From NCBI GenBank assembly GCA_002426275.1, contig DIPB01000090.1, forward strand, positions 1 to 17,512: a stretch of 17,512 nucleotides of DNA, given 5' to 3'. Source of the DNA: Firmicutes bacterium UBA5499. GTDB taxonomy: Bacteria; Bacillota; DTU084. The translations under genes and the position numbers were made by a program. Below, piece by piece: positions 1-6,534 of this stretch (position 1 is its first letter; the number at the start of each line of letters is the position of its first letter). The notes under the pieces were generated by a model that made no database searches, was not told the DNA's origin, and worked only from the letters and a program-made list of their open reading frames with translations.

Positions 1-60
1 AGGTCGTTAGTTGTATTTTGCCATAGATGCCAGCAAAATGGTAGGAGAAGTTTGTAAGAT

Positions 61-86
61 TAAACGCGACCCACTACTCGCGTTTA
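61..86. repeat. Perfect 8-bp inverted repeat, possible end of an upstream transcript
   Basis: TAAACGCG (61-68) is perfectly complementary to CGCGTTTA (79-86) across a 10-nt loop. The following bases (CTTTGTC) are only weakly T-rich. This could be a poor terminator for a gene left of the window or a protein-binding palindrome. The rest of positions 1-126 is AT-rich and shows no coding signal. Confidence 0.4.
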
Positions 87-126
87 CTTTGTCAATTTAC
101 GAAAACAAAAAAAATATAAAAAACAC

Positions 127-155
127 TTGACAAAAAGTGGAAAAAGACATATCAT
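127..155 (+). promoter_or_regulatory. Sigma-A type promoter of cassette 1
   Basis: A perfect -35 box TTGACA (127-132), a 17-nt spacer and the -10 box TATCAT (150-155). It is matched box for box and spacer for spacer by the promoter of cassette 2, which makes chance occurrence unlikely. Confidence 0.8.
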
Positions 156-256
156 AGAAAAAGTAAACATATATTATTACTATAGTTCAGTTGCAGCAGA
201 GGAGAATCAGTCAGAATTTTACGCAAGTGAAGCTGATTCAGAAAGGAGAAGTGGCA

Positions 257-373
257 GTGAAAGCATTTCGTTTGGAAAACATGTCTCGGATGGTGATGTG
301 CGATATTATGTGCCGCCTTATGCTGGAGAGAGAATATGATCACTGCCGCAGCTCTCAGTCGTCAGAACTGTGA
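257..373 (+). CDS. Leader peptide 1, Met/Cys-containing, 38 aa
   Basis: Small reading frame starting GTG (257), eight bases after AGGAG (244-248); a GTG at 251 is an in-frame alternative start. It reads roughly VKAFRLENMSRMVMCDIM, followed by a tail that includes HCRSSQSS. It has five internal Met and three Cys codons. The first 15 codons are almost identical to leader peptide 2 and the HCR..SQS segment is kept, while the middle has lost the dense Cys/Met run. Retention of the frame, start and ribosome-binding site in both copies argues that it is translated. The likely role is a ribosome-stalling sensor of charged Cys-tRNA or Met-tRNA. I do not recognise a named family. It may be a partly decayed copy. 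Confidence 0.6.
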   Translation: MKAFRLENMSRMVMCDIMCRLMLEREYDHCRSSQSSEL

Positions 374-411
374 TTGAACGTTATCTGCAGACGAGAGATC
401 AGCTTTGAAGG

Positions 412-439
412 CCGGCAGGACAAAGCCTGGTGTTTTTTT
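412..439 (+). terminator. Terminator/attenuator of cassette 1
   Basis: CCGGCAGG (412-419), a 6-nt loop, then CCTGGTG (426-432) and seven T residues (433-439). The stem contains an internal G-G mismatch and a G-T wobble. The same G-G mismatch is present in the cassette 2 terminator, so the weak stem is conserved, as expected for an attenuator that must be able to refold. Confidence 0.65.
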
Positions 440-495
440 GTTGCCCGTCAATCCCGTACGTAGAGTTTCAGCCGAGAAAAAAGTTTAAAAAGCTC

Positions 496-524
496 TTGAC
501 AAAAGCTGGAAAAAGGAATATCAT
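496..524 (+). promoter_or_regulatory. Sigma-A type promoter of cassette 2 and metYA
   Basis: -35 box TTGACA (496-501), 17-nt spacer, -10 box TATCAT (519-524). It lies directly upstream of leader peptide 2 and is the closest good promoter to metY. The predicted transcript would have a leader of about 360 nt. Confidence 0.8.
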
Positions 525-527
525 AAG

Positions 528-566
528 TTAAAAGTAAACATATATTTTTACTAAGTTTACTTTTAA
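528..566 (+). repeat. Perfect 12-bp inverted repeat at the start of transcript 2
   Basis: TTAAAAGTAAAC (528-539) and GTTTACTTTTAA (555-566) are exact reverse complements with a 15-nt loop, placed right after the -10 box. Cassette 1 keeps the left-arm core (AAAGTAAAC) but not the right arm. It could be an operator overlapping the transcription start or a 5'-end stabilising hairpin. Confidence 0.65.
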
Positions 567-632
567 CCGGCGCCAAACTGGCGGAAGGTTAGTGAGATCA
601 AAATAAGATTGATTCGGAGAGGAGAGTTGGCA

Positions 633-764
633 GTGAAAGCATTTCGTTTGGGAAACATGTCTCGGATGATGATGTGCGCCATGTGTTGCGCCATGTGCTG
701 CGCTATGCCCAAAATTAAAGATCGTCACTGCCGTAAATCTCAGTCCCTGTGGGAAGGTGATTGA
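633..764 (+). CDS. Leader peptide 2, Cys/Met-rich, 43 aa, upstream of metY
   Basis: Small reading frame starting GTG (633) and ending TGA (762-764), preceded by a long purine-rich ribosome-binding site (GGAGAGGAGAG); a TTG two codons upstream is an alternative start. The peptide contains a striking run, MMMCAMCCAMCCAM, at residues 12-25, and HCRKSQS near residues 32-38. In total it has seven ATG-encoded Met and six Cys codons in 43. It lies between a strong promoter and a hairpin plus T8 ahead of the methionine-synthesis genes. Leader peptides loaded with the end-product amino acid are the hallmark of ribosome-mediated attenuation. I infer stalling at Cys and/or Met codons when these are scarce, allowing read-through into metY and metA. 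The peptide itself probably has no other function. No T-box or S-box signature was seen in this leader. Confidence 0.75.
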   Translation: MKAFRLGNMSRMMMCAMCCAMCCAMPKIKDRHCRKSQSLWEGD

Positions 765-781
765 GCGCTATCTTCATAGCG
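725..781 (+). promoter_or_regulatory. Attenuator leader hairpins overlapping the end of leader peptide 2
   Basis: Two upstream RNA helices precede the terminator. The first pairs TCACT (725-729) with GGTGA (756-760) and lies inside the last third of the peptide frame. The second is a perfect 6-bp hairpin, CGCTAT (766-771) loop CTTC and ATAGCG (776-781), starting two bases past the stop codon. A ribosome paused on the Cys/Met run would leave both free, while one reaching the stop codon would cover the first. Which helix acts as antiterminator is not decided by inspection. Confidence 0.45.
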
Positions 782-804
782 AGCGTTAAATCCATAGTCT
801 GAAG

Positions 805-834
805 CCGGCAGGACAGAACCTGGCGGTTTTTTTT
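805..834 (+). terminator. Intrinsic terminator/attenuator ahead of metY
   Basis: CCGGCAGG (805-812), loop ACAGAA, CCTGGCGG (819-826) with a single internal G-G mismatch, then eight T residues (827-834). It stands 57 bases before the metY start, with no gene end between, so it must act on the leader transcript. Confidence 0.75.
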
Positions 835-891
835 GTTGTTGCATGTCAATCCATATTAAGATAAAATCTATAAAAGAAAGGTTGATTGACA

Positions 892-2172
892 ATGAGTGAA
901 AGAAAGTTGAAGTTTGACACGTTGCAGGTGCATGCGGGGCAGAGTCCCGATCCCGCGACCGGAGCTCGCGCAGTACCAATCTACCAGACCACTTCCTACG
1001 TTTTCAAGGACACCGATGAGGCTGAAGGACGGTTCGGACTGAAGATCCCGGGGAATATCTATTCCCGCCTGACCAACCCCACCACGGACGTTTTTGAGCA
1101 GCGGATTGCGGCTCTTGAAGGCGGTTCGGCCGCTATAGCTGTGGCCTCAGGCGCAGCTGCGGTTACCTACTCCATCCTCAACATCGCCGGCGCAGGAGAC
1201 GAAATCGTCTCAGCCAGCACTCTGTACGGCGGCACTTACAACCTGTTCGCCCATACGCTGCCTAGATACGGAATTAAGACCGTTTTCGTGGATCCGGACG
1301 ATCCGAGCAACTTTGAAAAGGCTATCACGGAGAAAACCAAGGCTCTCTATCTTGAAACATTGGGCAACCCGGGAATCAACGTAATCGACTTCGACGCTGT
1401 GGGAGCAATTGGCAAGAAATATCATCTGCCAATTCTGGTGGATAACACTTTTGCTACCCCGTATCTTTACCGGCCGTTTGAGCACGGCGCCAATGTGGTG
1501 ATCCATTCGGCCACTAAGTTCATCGGCGGACATGGTTCCTCCATCGGCGGTGTCGTCGTAGACGGCGGGAATTTCGATTGGTCCAACGGAAAATTTCCCG
1601 GTTTTACCGAACCTGACAATAGTTACCATGGAATCCACTACGCAGACCTGGGTGCGGCTGCTTTTGTGACGAAGATTCGCGCGCAGCTGCTGCGCGACAC
1701 AGGCGCAACCTTGTCGGCGTTCAATTCCTGGCTGTTCATCCAGAGCTTGGAGTCTTTGTCCCTGCGGGTGCAAAGACATGTTTCCAACACGGAAAAGATC
1801 GTTAATTTCCTGGCCAGCCATCCCAAGGTGAAAGAGGTCAACTATCCTGGGTTAAAATCAAACAAGTATTACGAACTGGCAAAGAAGTATTTCCCCAACG
1901 GCGCAGGCTCCATTTTCACTTTCTCCATCAAGGGCGATGTTAAAGCCGCGAAGAAGCTCATTGACAGCTTAGAGATCTTTTCACAGCTGGCAAATGTGGC
2001 GGATGCCAAGTCCCTGGTTATTCATCCTTCCACCACGACACATCAGCAGCTGTCGCCGGCAGAACAGGCTGCCGCGGGATTTGGTCCGGATACCATCCGC
2101 CTTTCCATCGGAGTAGAAGATCCTGACGACTTAATCGCAGATCTTGCCCAGGCCCTGGACAAAGCGCTTTAA
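892..2172 (+). CDS. metY: O-acetylhomoserine sulfhydrylase (aminocarboxypropyltransferase), 426 aa
   Basis: PLP-dependent enzyme of the Cys/Met metabolism family. It joins O-acetylhomoserine and sulfide (or methanethiol) to give homocysteine (or methionine) in the cytosol. The family's markers are in order: the N-terminal [10 protein letters not shown] segment, [22 protein letters not shown] around residues 57-78, the cofactor-contacting Asp in [10 protein letters not shown] (about 184), and the PLP Schiff-base lysine in [11 protein letters not shown] (about 209). The C-terminal [13 protein letters not shown] and [16 protein letters not shown] motifs are typical. Length is normal for OAH sulfhydrylases, which are longer than cystathionine synthases. 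I chose the ATG at 892 (AAAGG ten bases upstream) over a TTG at 886 that sits too close to that site. It follows the leader-peptide attenuator and precedes metA, with no strong terminator between, so the two are probably co-transcribed. Confidence 0.95.
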   Translation: MSERKLKFDTLQVHAGQSPDPATGARAVPIYQTTSYVFKDTDEAEGRFGLKIPGNIYSRLTNPTTDVFEQRIAALEGGSAAIAVASGAAAVTYSILNIAGAGDEIVSASTLYGGTYNLFAHTLPRYGIKTVFVDPDDPSNFEKAITEKTKALYLETLGNPGINVIDFDAVGAIGKKYHLPILVDNTFATPYLYRPFEHGANVVIHSATKFIGGHGSSIGGVVVDGGNFDWSNGKFPGFTEPDNSYHGIHYADLGAAAFVTKIRAQLLRDTGATLSAFNSWLFIQSLESLSLRVQRHVSNTEKIVNFLASHPKVKEVNYPGLKSNKYYELAKKYFPNGAGSIFTFSIKGDVKAAKKLIDSLEIFSQLANVADAKSLVIHPSTTTHQQLSPAEQAAAGFGPDTIRLSIGVEDPDDLIADLAQALDKAL

Positions 2173-2198
2173 GGCGCAATGTTATAACTGGAATCATG

Positions 2199-2315
2199 GC
2201 AGGAGAGCGGAAGATGTCCTCCTGCGATCCGAGCGTAGTTTCATAACCGAGATTGTTGATGAAGACCTTCTCAGGTTTATCGGAAGGTCTGTACAGTTGG
2301 CTCTGAACTGAGAGC
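2199..2315 (+). promoter_or_regulatory. metY-metA spacer with three consecutive hairpins
   Basis: The 232-bp gap holds GCAGGAG (2199-2205) pairing with CTCCTGC (2219-2225), AGACCTTC (2263-2270) with GAAGGTCT (2283-2290), and GCTCT (2300-2304) with AGAGC (2311-2315). All are perfect, and none is followed by a T-run, so they are not normal terminators. They may stabilise or process the dicistronic message, or be part of a metA leader. No riboswitch signature was recognised. Confidence 0.4.
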
Positions 2316-2404
2316 AGCTCCAGGTGCAGCTTGGTCCGCCCTCACGGGCATTTAATCCGCGTTTGAACTATGGTCTAGCATATTCTGAAGACAAGGTGGT
2401 TTCT

Positions 2405-3319
2405 ATGCCGATTAATGTACCTGAAGGACTTCCAGCAATCGATCAACTGGAAAGAGAAAATATCTTCGTGATGAGCGATGAGAAGGCGCTTCATCAGGAT
2501 ATCAGGCCGCTTCAGATCCTGATTTTAAATTTAATGCCCACCAAGACAGACACGGAAACGCAGTTGGTTAGGCTTTTAAGCAACACGCCGCTCCAGTTAA
2601 ATGTGGAGCTTCTGCGCATGGCCAGCCATCGGGATAAGCACACTCCGCTTGAATATCTTTTGCGCTTCTATCATAGTTTTCAGGACGTCAAGGATAATCA
2701 TTACGACGGATTGATCATCACCGGCGCTCCCGTGGAAAAACTGAGCTTTACGCAGGTTGATTACTGGAGCGAGCTCTGCCAGGTGATGGAGTGGTCAAAG
2801 AAAAACGTCTATTCCACCTTGTACATTTGCTGGGGCGCCCAAGCGGGCCTCTATTATCATTACAAAATCCCCAAATATCCGCTGCGGGAAAAGCTTTCCG
2901 GCGTCTACAAGCACCAGATTCTTTCACTAGCTCATCCACTCTTGCGGGGATTTGACGACTATTTCTGGGCGCCCCATTCGCGTTATACCGAAGTGCGGAA
3001 AAGCGATCTTGACCGGATCGATGAGCTGGAAGTGCTTGCGGTATCTAAAGCGGCCGGCGTGTATCTGGTTGGAAGCCGCGATGGCCGTCAGTTTTTTATC
3101 ACCGGCCATAGCGAGTATGATCGCAATACCCTGAAGAAGGAATATGTGCGCGATCAAAAGAGGGGGCTGGACGTGAAAATTCCGGAAAATTATTTTCCTC
3201 ATGACGATCAGAGAAAAAGGCCGGTAATGACATGGCATAGCTACGCTTCGCTTTTGTTTTCCAATTGGCTGAATTACTTCGTCTATCAAAAAACTCCCTA
3301 TGATTTAGCGCAACTGTAA
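2405..3319 (+). CDS. metA: Homoserine O-acetyltransferase, MetA family, 304 aa
   Basis: Activates homoserine by O-acylation, the first committed step of methionine synthesis. The protein begins [20 protein letters not shown], the standard MetA N-terminus, so I place the start at the ATG at 2405 (AAGGTGG just upstream), not at upstream in-frame codons. Length and numbering match the family exactly: catalytic Cys142 in CWGAQAG, His235 and Glu237 in GHSEY. Residue 111 is Glu ([10 protein letters not shown]); in characterised MetA enzymes Glu here goes with acetyl-CoA use and Gly with succinyl-CoA, so this one is predicted to make O-acetylhomoserine. That fits the O-acetylhomoserine sulfhydrylase encoded just upstream. 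A strong terminator follows. Confidence 0.96.
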   Translation: MPINVPEGLPAIDQLERENIFVMSDEKALHQDIRPLQILILNLMPTKTDTETQLVRLLSNTPLQLNVELLRMASHRDKHTPLEYLLRFYHSFQDVKDNHYDGLIITGAPVEKLSFTQVDYWSELCQVMEWSKKNVYSTLYICWGAQAGLYYHYKIPKYPLREKLSGVYKHQILSLAHPLLRGFDDYFWAPHSRYTEVRKSDLDRIDELEVLAVSKAAGVYLVGSRDGRQFFITGHSEYDRNTLKKEYVRDQKRGLDVKIPENYFPHDDQRKRPVMTWHSYASLLFSNWLNYFVYQKTPYDLAQL

Positions 3320-3347
3320 TCCTGGAAAGTCATCTCTTTTGTTGCGG

Positions 3348-3381
3348 AATGCTTGAAACCTTGCATGTTTCAAGCATTTTT
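3348..3381 (+). terminator. Strong intrinsic terminator after metA
   Basis: AATGCTTGAAAC (3348-3359) pairs perfectly with GTTTCAAGCATT (3367-3378) over a 7-nt loop and runs into TTTTT (3377-3381). It begins 29 bases after the metA stop and closes the metY-metA unit. Confidence 0.9.
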
Positions 3382-3422
3382 GCGTTTGCGCGTCATGTTG
3401 CTAACCGATGGTTTGAAAACCT

Positions 3423-3444
3423 GTCTCCCGGTTGGCGGGAAGAC
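3423..3444 (-). terminator. Possible terminator of the minus-strand sensor gene
   Basis: GTCTCCCG (3423-3430) and CGGGAAGAC (3436-3444) form an 8-bp stem with one bulged base and a 5-nt loop. Read on the minus strand it is followed by AGGTTTT. It lies 87 bases past the stop of the minus-strand gene, so the T-run is weak but the place is right. Confidence 0.4.
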
Positions 3445-3530
3445 AAGCTGTGAGGCGGCCGCGTTCAGAAACGCGAAACTCGCTGTTGTCGAAACAGATG
3501 GAAGATTCCGCGTCATAGGAATCCTGCCGC

Positions 3531-5450
3531 TCATTTGCAAACCGTCTGCTTCACCTCTTCGCTGTTTGCGGCAATCTGTCGGACTGTGCCTGTCAGTTTG
3601 TCCGTCGATGCGTTGATTTCTTCCAAAACGGCGAGCACGTTCTCAATATTCGTATGTACTGCCTCAATGGAGGATTTCAAGGAGCCGATATGTGCATCCG
3701 ACTGGCTAAGGGCGGAACTGACCTGTGTATAACTGTCGCGCGTCTTATGCACGGCCTTTTTCGATTCATCAGCCAGCTTACGGATTTCAGCGGATACCAC
3801 AGAGAACCCCTTTCCCCGTTCTCCCGCGTGTGCGGCTTCAATAGCGGCATTCAGCGCCAGCAGGTTCGTCTGGTTTGCAATGTTCACAATGGTGGATCCC
3901 ATTTGAGCATATTGATCAAAGCTGGATGAAATATCGTTTAGGCACTCGGTTACTTTAGTCGCCAGCTCCTCGACTTCAGACATGGTTTCGGTAATCGCGG
4001 CCACCTCTGTCGTATTGGCGTCGGTGGCTCGGGCTATCTCTGTCAGGGACTGTTCGATACCGGTGATCTCATCTTTCAGCAGCCCAATAAAAGTTTTTAA
4101 CCCCTCTGCAGTTTTAATGGTCTGAGAATGCGCTTTCAAAACTTCCGCATGCTCCGTCTTGGCCTGTTTTCTGGCAAACTCGCGGCAGCTTTCCGGGACG
4201 TTGAAGCCCAAAACGATCGCCTGAGCGGCAATTCCGCACCGATTGAAGCCGCAGGCCGGGCAGTCGAAATGCCTTTCCGGTTCCGTTACCTTTAGAAGGC
4301 GTTGATATCCTGCTTCCTGTCTTTGCTCCGCAATCGCCAGCCCTCCTATATAGGTAGCGGACTTGTCCTCATAGCGGACGCAATAATCCTCAACATTGAG
4401 TCTGTCATACAGGGCTTTGACAATCTGTACCAATGTCTTTCTTTTTCTGCTTGTTTCGATTTTGGAGCTTTTTGTAACAAGGGACGCGCCCATGAGATCA
4501 GGGCTGGGCAGGCTGACGGCCTGCATCCCTATATACTCTGTGCCGGTTCCAACGGCACATCCTTCGGTACAATTCAATATGTCTATCAGCAAAGGTAGAT
4601 CCTGCGGATTTTTGTCGATCTCCGCAAGATAATGCTGCGCAACTCTGGGTCCTTCCACGCGTTTGACATGATACCCTTTTCCGAAAACTCTCTCCACAGA
4701 CTCGCGAAGACCGCCGGGCGTGGGATACCAAAAGCCCACAAGCGCTTCCGGCGAATCATAGCCGCATTTGCCAAAGACTTTTCCTTTTGTTTCTTTTCGA
4801 TATACTTCCATCAGCTTTTTAAACGTGATATTTCCTCTAATGGCGTTATGAGCGAAAAACTCATCCGTTTTCGAGATGCAGGGAGATATCCCCCAGATAT
4901 TTCTTAACCCGTGGTTTTCCCTCATGTAAACTGCGGTACAGTACATGGGACTGCCAATCGGTGATAAGTAGGGGAGCAGATTGCGGTAGAACCTCTGGAT
5001 GGATTCAACGATTGTGCGGCAGGGCTGGGAGATGATAGTTTTCCGGCGCTGCGTTTTAATCGCTTTGATGTATAGTACAGTGGTGATGTCCGCTCCAAAG
5101 CTGACATCCCATATGTATTTGACTCCCTTTTGTTTTAGCCAGGCAAAGACCTTCCCATATTCTGACGGGTAATTTAAAAGCATGGCGGGGGCTACCACGA
5201 CCGCTTCAACCTTACCTTTTTCGAGTTCTGCAAAGAACTGCTCAGATTCGTCAACAAAATAACGCGCTCCATGTCTGCAGATTTTTATGCATTCCCCGCA
5301 GGCAATACAGTTTTCAGTTACGACTGAGACCTTCAGTTCCCCCCGCTCGTTTTTGTAGATCTTATTTGCAAAATCATTGGGGCAGACAGCAATACAGGTA
5401 TTACAGCCAACGCATTTTTCTTGATTTACTTTGATCAGTTCTTTTTTCAA
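3531..5450 (-). CDS. Soluble Fe-S / [FeFe]-hydrogenase-domain methyl-accepting chemotaxis sensor, 639 aa
   Basis: Mosaic cytosolic sensor with no membrane segment or signal peptide. Residues 10-60 hold two [4Fe-4S] ferredoxin motifs (Cys13/16/19/23 and Cys48/51/54/58). About 80-330 is an [FeFe]-hydrogenase large-subunit domain. The four cysteines expected to bind the H-cluster are present (144 in ISQPC, 191 in SPCISK, 294 and 298 in NCTEGC), but the usual TSCCP motif has lost the proton-relay Cys (Pro143 here) and the GGG of the third motif reads GTG. About 395-425 is a further Fe-S domain (Cys397/400/405/422). From 450 to the end is an MCP signalling domain with the hairpin tip [21 protein letters not shown] at 526-546. 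This matches the sensory class of [FeFe]-hydrogenase-like proteins; I infer detection of redox state, H2 or CO and signalling to CheA. Start is TTG (5450) behind AAAGGAAGAAG. No chemotaxis genes are adjacent. Confidence 0.9.
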   Translation of the reverse strand: MKKELIKVNQEKCVGCNTCIAVCPNDFANKIYKNERGELKVSVVTENCIACGECIKICRHGARYFVDESEQFFAELEKGKVEAVVVAPAMLLNYPSEYGKVFAWLKQKGVKYIWDVSFGADITTVLYIKAIKTQRRKTIISQPCRTIVESIQRFYRNLLPYLSPIGSPMYCTAVYMRENHGLRNIWGISPCISKTDEFFAHNAIRGNITFKKLMEVYRKETKGKVFGKCGYDSPEALVGFWYPTPGGLRESVERVFGKGYHVKRVEGPRVAQHYLAEIDKNPQDLPLLIDILNCTEGCAVGTGTEYIGMQAVSLPSPDLMGASLVTKSSKIETSRKRKTLVQIVKALYDRLNVEDYCVRYEDKSATYIGGLAIAEQRQEAGYQRLLKVTEPERHFDCPACGFNRCGIAAQAIVLGFNVPESCREFARKQAKTEHAEVLKAHSQTIKTAEGLKTFIGLLKDEITGIEQSLTEIARATDANTTEVAAITETMSEVEELATKVTECLNDISSSFDQYAQMGSTIVNIANQTNLLALNAAIEAAHAGERGKGFSVVSAEIRKLADESKKAVHKTRDSYTQVSSALSQSDAHIGSLKSSIEAVHTNIENVLAVLEEINASTDKLTGTVRQIAANSEEVKQTVCK

Positions 5451-5860
5451 GTGCTCTTCTTCCTTTCGTTAAATAATGTTGGTCCATATTCTTGGGCAAG
5501 CATTTCTATTTACCCTCGGACAGCAGGCTTTTTACAATTTAGGCAATCGCCGCTTAGCTTTTCCTAACTCTGATCGTGTAAGGCAGCGCGGTTTCTACAT
5601 TGTATCCTTGTCTTCACAGCAGTAAGGCTGTGTTTGAAGAGTATAATCTGGTTATTTTCCAAGCTGCTTTGGCAGAGAGTGCCGAGCTGTTTGATCCGAA
5701 GGGGTAAAGGCTATCTGCGGAGCGATTTTTTGAATGAAGGGTTGAGTGGAAAGATGTTTCCCAGATTTAGAATCAAAAGCGGCGAAGAGTTCTGTTTGAC
5801 GGGGAGCGAATTTAATTTTAGCTTAATACTAATTTGGAGAAGTATGCTATCATAGTGCAG
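5451..5860. other. Non-coding spacer between the divergent sensor gene and the RNA region
   Basis: About 410 bp without a convincing gene on either strand. The minus-strand sensor's ribosome-binding site lies at the left edge (about 5454-5466). A small perfect inverted repeat, CACAGC (5615-5620) and GCTGTG (5627-5632), is present. Short open frames here lack ribosome-binding sites and look like chance. The right part (5796-5860) becomes AT-rich and contains TTGACG (5796-5801), TATCAT (5848-5853) and other promoter-like words. Confidence 0.6.
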
Positions 5861-5871
5861 TAAAATATAAT
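5843..5871 (+). promoter_or_regulatory. Candidate promoter for the structured RNA
   Basis: A perfect -10 box TATAAT (5866-5871) sits just ahead of the first structured segment. The -35 region at 17-nt spacing (TATGCT, 5843-5848) is poor. A TATCAT at 5848-5853 is an alternative -10. Transcription would start near 5878. Confidence 0.4.
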
Positions 5872-5877
5872 TAAAAT

Positions 5878-6525
5878 CGTGTTTTGACAGTTGCATAAAG
5901 GCCAGAGAATTGCAACCATATCAGCATGACGCCCGTTGGGGCTTAGAGCGTAACGTTTTGAAACCAGATGTAAGTTAGCCGTCCACAAATCTCCAAAGCA
6001 GAGCGAAGAGAGGGACGCGCTTTTGGGAGAGCCCCAGTATGCTGCAGAGCGTAAACTCATCGCGGAACGAGGTTCGTTTTGCCCAAGAGCAGGCGAGAAA
6101 TTGGAGCTGAACGCAGTCCCCTCATAAAAAAGCAAGGGACGAGACTGCGAGTGAGCAAAGCGTAAAGGAAATTTAAATCAGGGAGAGCGCTGTAGATCAG
6201 GGCTTTAGCAACAAGTTTACCGGACGACGCTTCAGGCTCTCCCTGGGTGAATATAGCATGAAAGTGCCGTCCCAAGTCCGGTAGGCGCGTCGTGCGCCTT
6301 GACTGGGTGCGGCCAAGACGATTGAACGGGAAGGCTTTGGGGCGCTCTGCAAAATGTCCAGCCGGTAGCGTATGGAAATACTTTACTTGGGCGCTGCAGA
6401 CAAGGTACCAAGCTCTACCTAAATTCTCCCGCAGGCAGGAGGTTGGACAAACCATGGCGAAATATCAAGGAAGCAGGCATAATAACTCCCTTGTCCTAAT
6501 AAAAATATAGTGGGACAAAAGGGAG
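5878..6525 (+). ncRNA. Large structured non-coding RNA, about 640 nt; OLE RNA is the leading but unconfirmed candidate
   Basis: No credible reading frame with a ribosome-binding site crosses this stretch, yet it is packed with complementary segments: GTTGCA/TGCAAC near 5890-5916; TGGGGCT (5937-5943) with AGCCCCA (6030-6036), enclosing CGTCC (5980-5984) with GGACG (6013-6017) and TCTC (5990-5993) with GAGA (6008-6011); CGCAGTC (6112-6118) with GACTGCG (6143-6149); CAGGGAGAGC (6179-6188) with GCTCTCCCTG (6236-6245); a composite hairpin at 6266-6313 with a perfect 6-bp AGGCGC/GCGCCT tip; GTAT-GGAA-ATAC (6370-6381), a GNRA-capped hairpin extended by GTA/TAC; AGGTA (6403-6407) with TACCT (6416-6420); and GCAGAGCG (6044-6051) with CGCTCTGC (6343-6350). 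Size, single-copy intergenic place and an anaerobic Firmicute host fit OLE RNA, but I could not match its consensus from memory and no oapA-like gene is seen. The 5' and 3' ends are estimates. Confidence 0.6.
6486..6525 (+). promoter_or_regulatory. Hairpin at the RNA 3' end abutting the bofA ribosome-binding site
   Basis: CTCCCTTGTCC (6486-6496) pairs with GGACAAAAGGGAG (6513-6525) apart from a 2-nt bulge. No T-run follows. The second strand reaches into the purine tract that serves bofA, leaving only the last GGGAG (6525-6529) before the TTG start. It could mark the 3' boundary of the RNA, an RNase processing site, or a translation control hairpin. Confidence 0.5.
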
Positions 6526-6534
6526 GGAGCGAAA

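Larger units (their letters stand above)
121..840 (+). repeat. Tandem direct duplication of a promoter / leader peptide / attenuator cassette
   Basis: Two diverged copies lie head to tail, copy 1 at about 121-450 and copy 2 at about 490-845. In the same order both contain TTGACA with a 17-nt spacer and TATCAT, a GTAAACATATAT block just after the promoter, a GGAGA-type ribosome-binding site, nearly identical first 15 codons starting GTG AAA GCA TTT CGT TTG, a shared CACTGCCG...TCTCAGTC segment, and CCGGCAGGACA...CCTGG followed by a T-run. Spacers between these blocks have diverged strongly. The pattern fits an old duplication with selection on the regulatory parts. Copy 1 has no structural gene of its own before copy 2 begins. 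Confidence 0.85.

Noticed and set aside
480..890. S-box (SAM-I) riboswitch or T-box leader upstream of metY
   Set aside because: These are the usual methionine regulators in Firmicutes, but I found neither the S-box core nor a T-box antiterminator motif. The peptide frame plus terminator explains the leader better.
4302..4907. Plus-strand open frames opposite the sensor gene
   Set aside because: They are shadows of the strongly supported minus-strand gene, whose Fe-S and MCP motifs are unambiguous.
5480..5570. Sigma-28 (motility) promoter for the chemotaxis sensor on the minus strand
   Set aside because: A TAAA and a CCGA can be found, but spacing is one or two bases too long and the rest of the -10 box does not match.
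5634..5855. Small open frame of 73 codons
   Set aside because: No plausible ribosome-binding site, no recognisable product, and it runs into the promoter-like AT-rich segment.
5818..6455. Minus-strand and plus-strand open frames across the RNA region (for example 6057-6455 and 6292-6510)
   Set aside because: They lack ribosome-binding sites, resemble no known family and have unnatural composition. The strand-symmetric complementary segments explain the openness.
5878..6525. RNase P RNA, tmRNA or SRP RNA in the structured region
   Set aside because: The RNase P core (GAGGAAAGTCC-like), the tmRNA 5' end and the SRP helix 8 motif (GGTCAGG...GGAAGGAAGCAGC) are all absent. SRP RNA was considered because it is near bofA in Bacillus.
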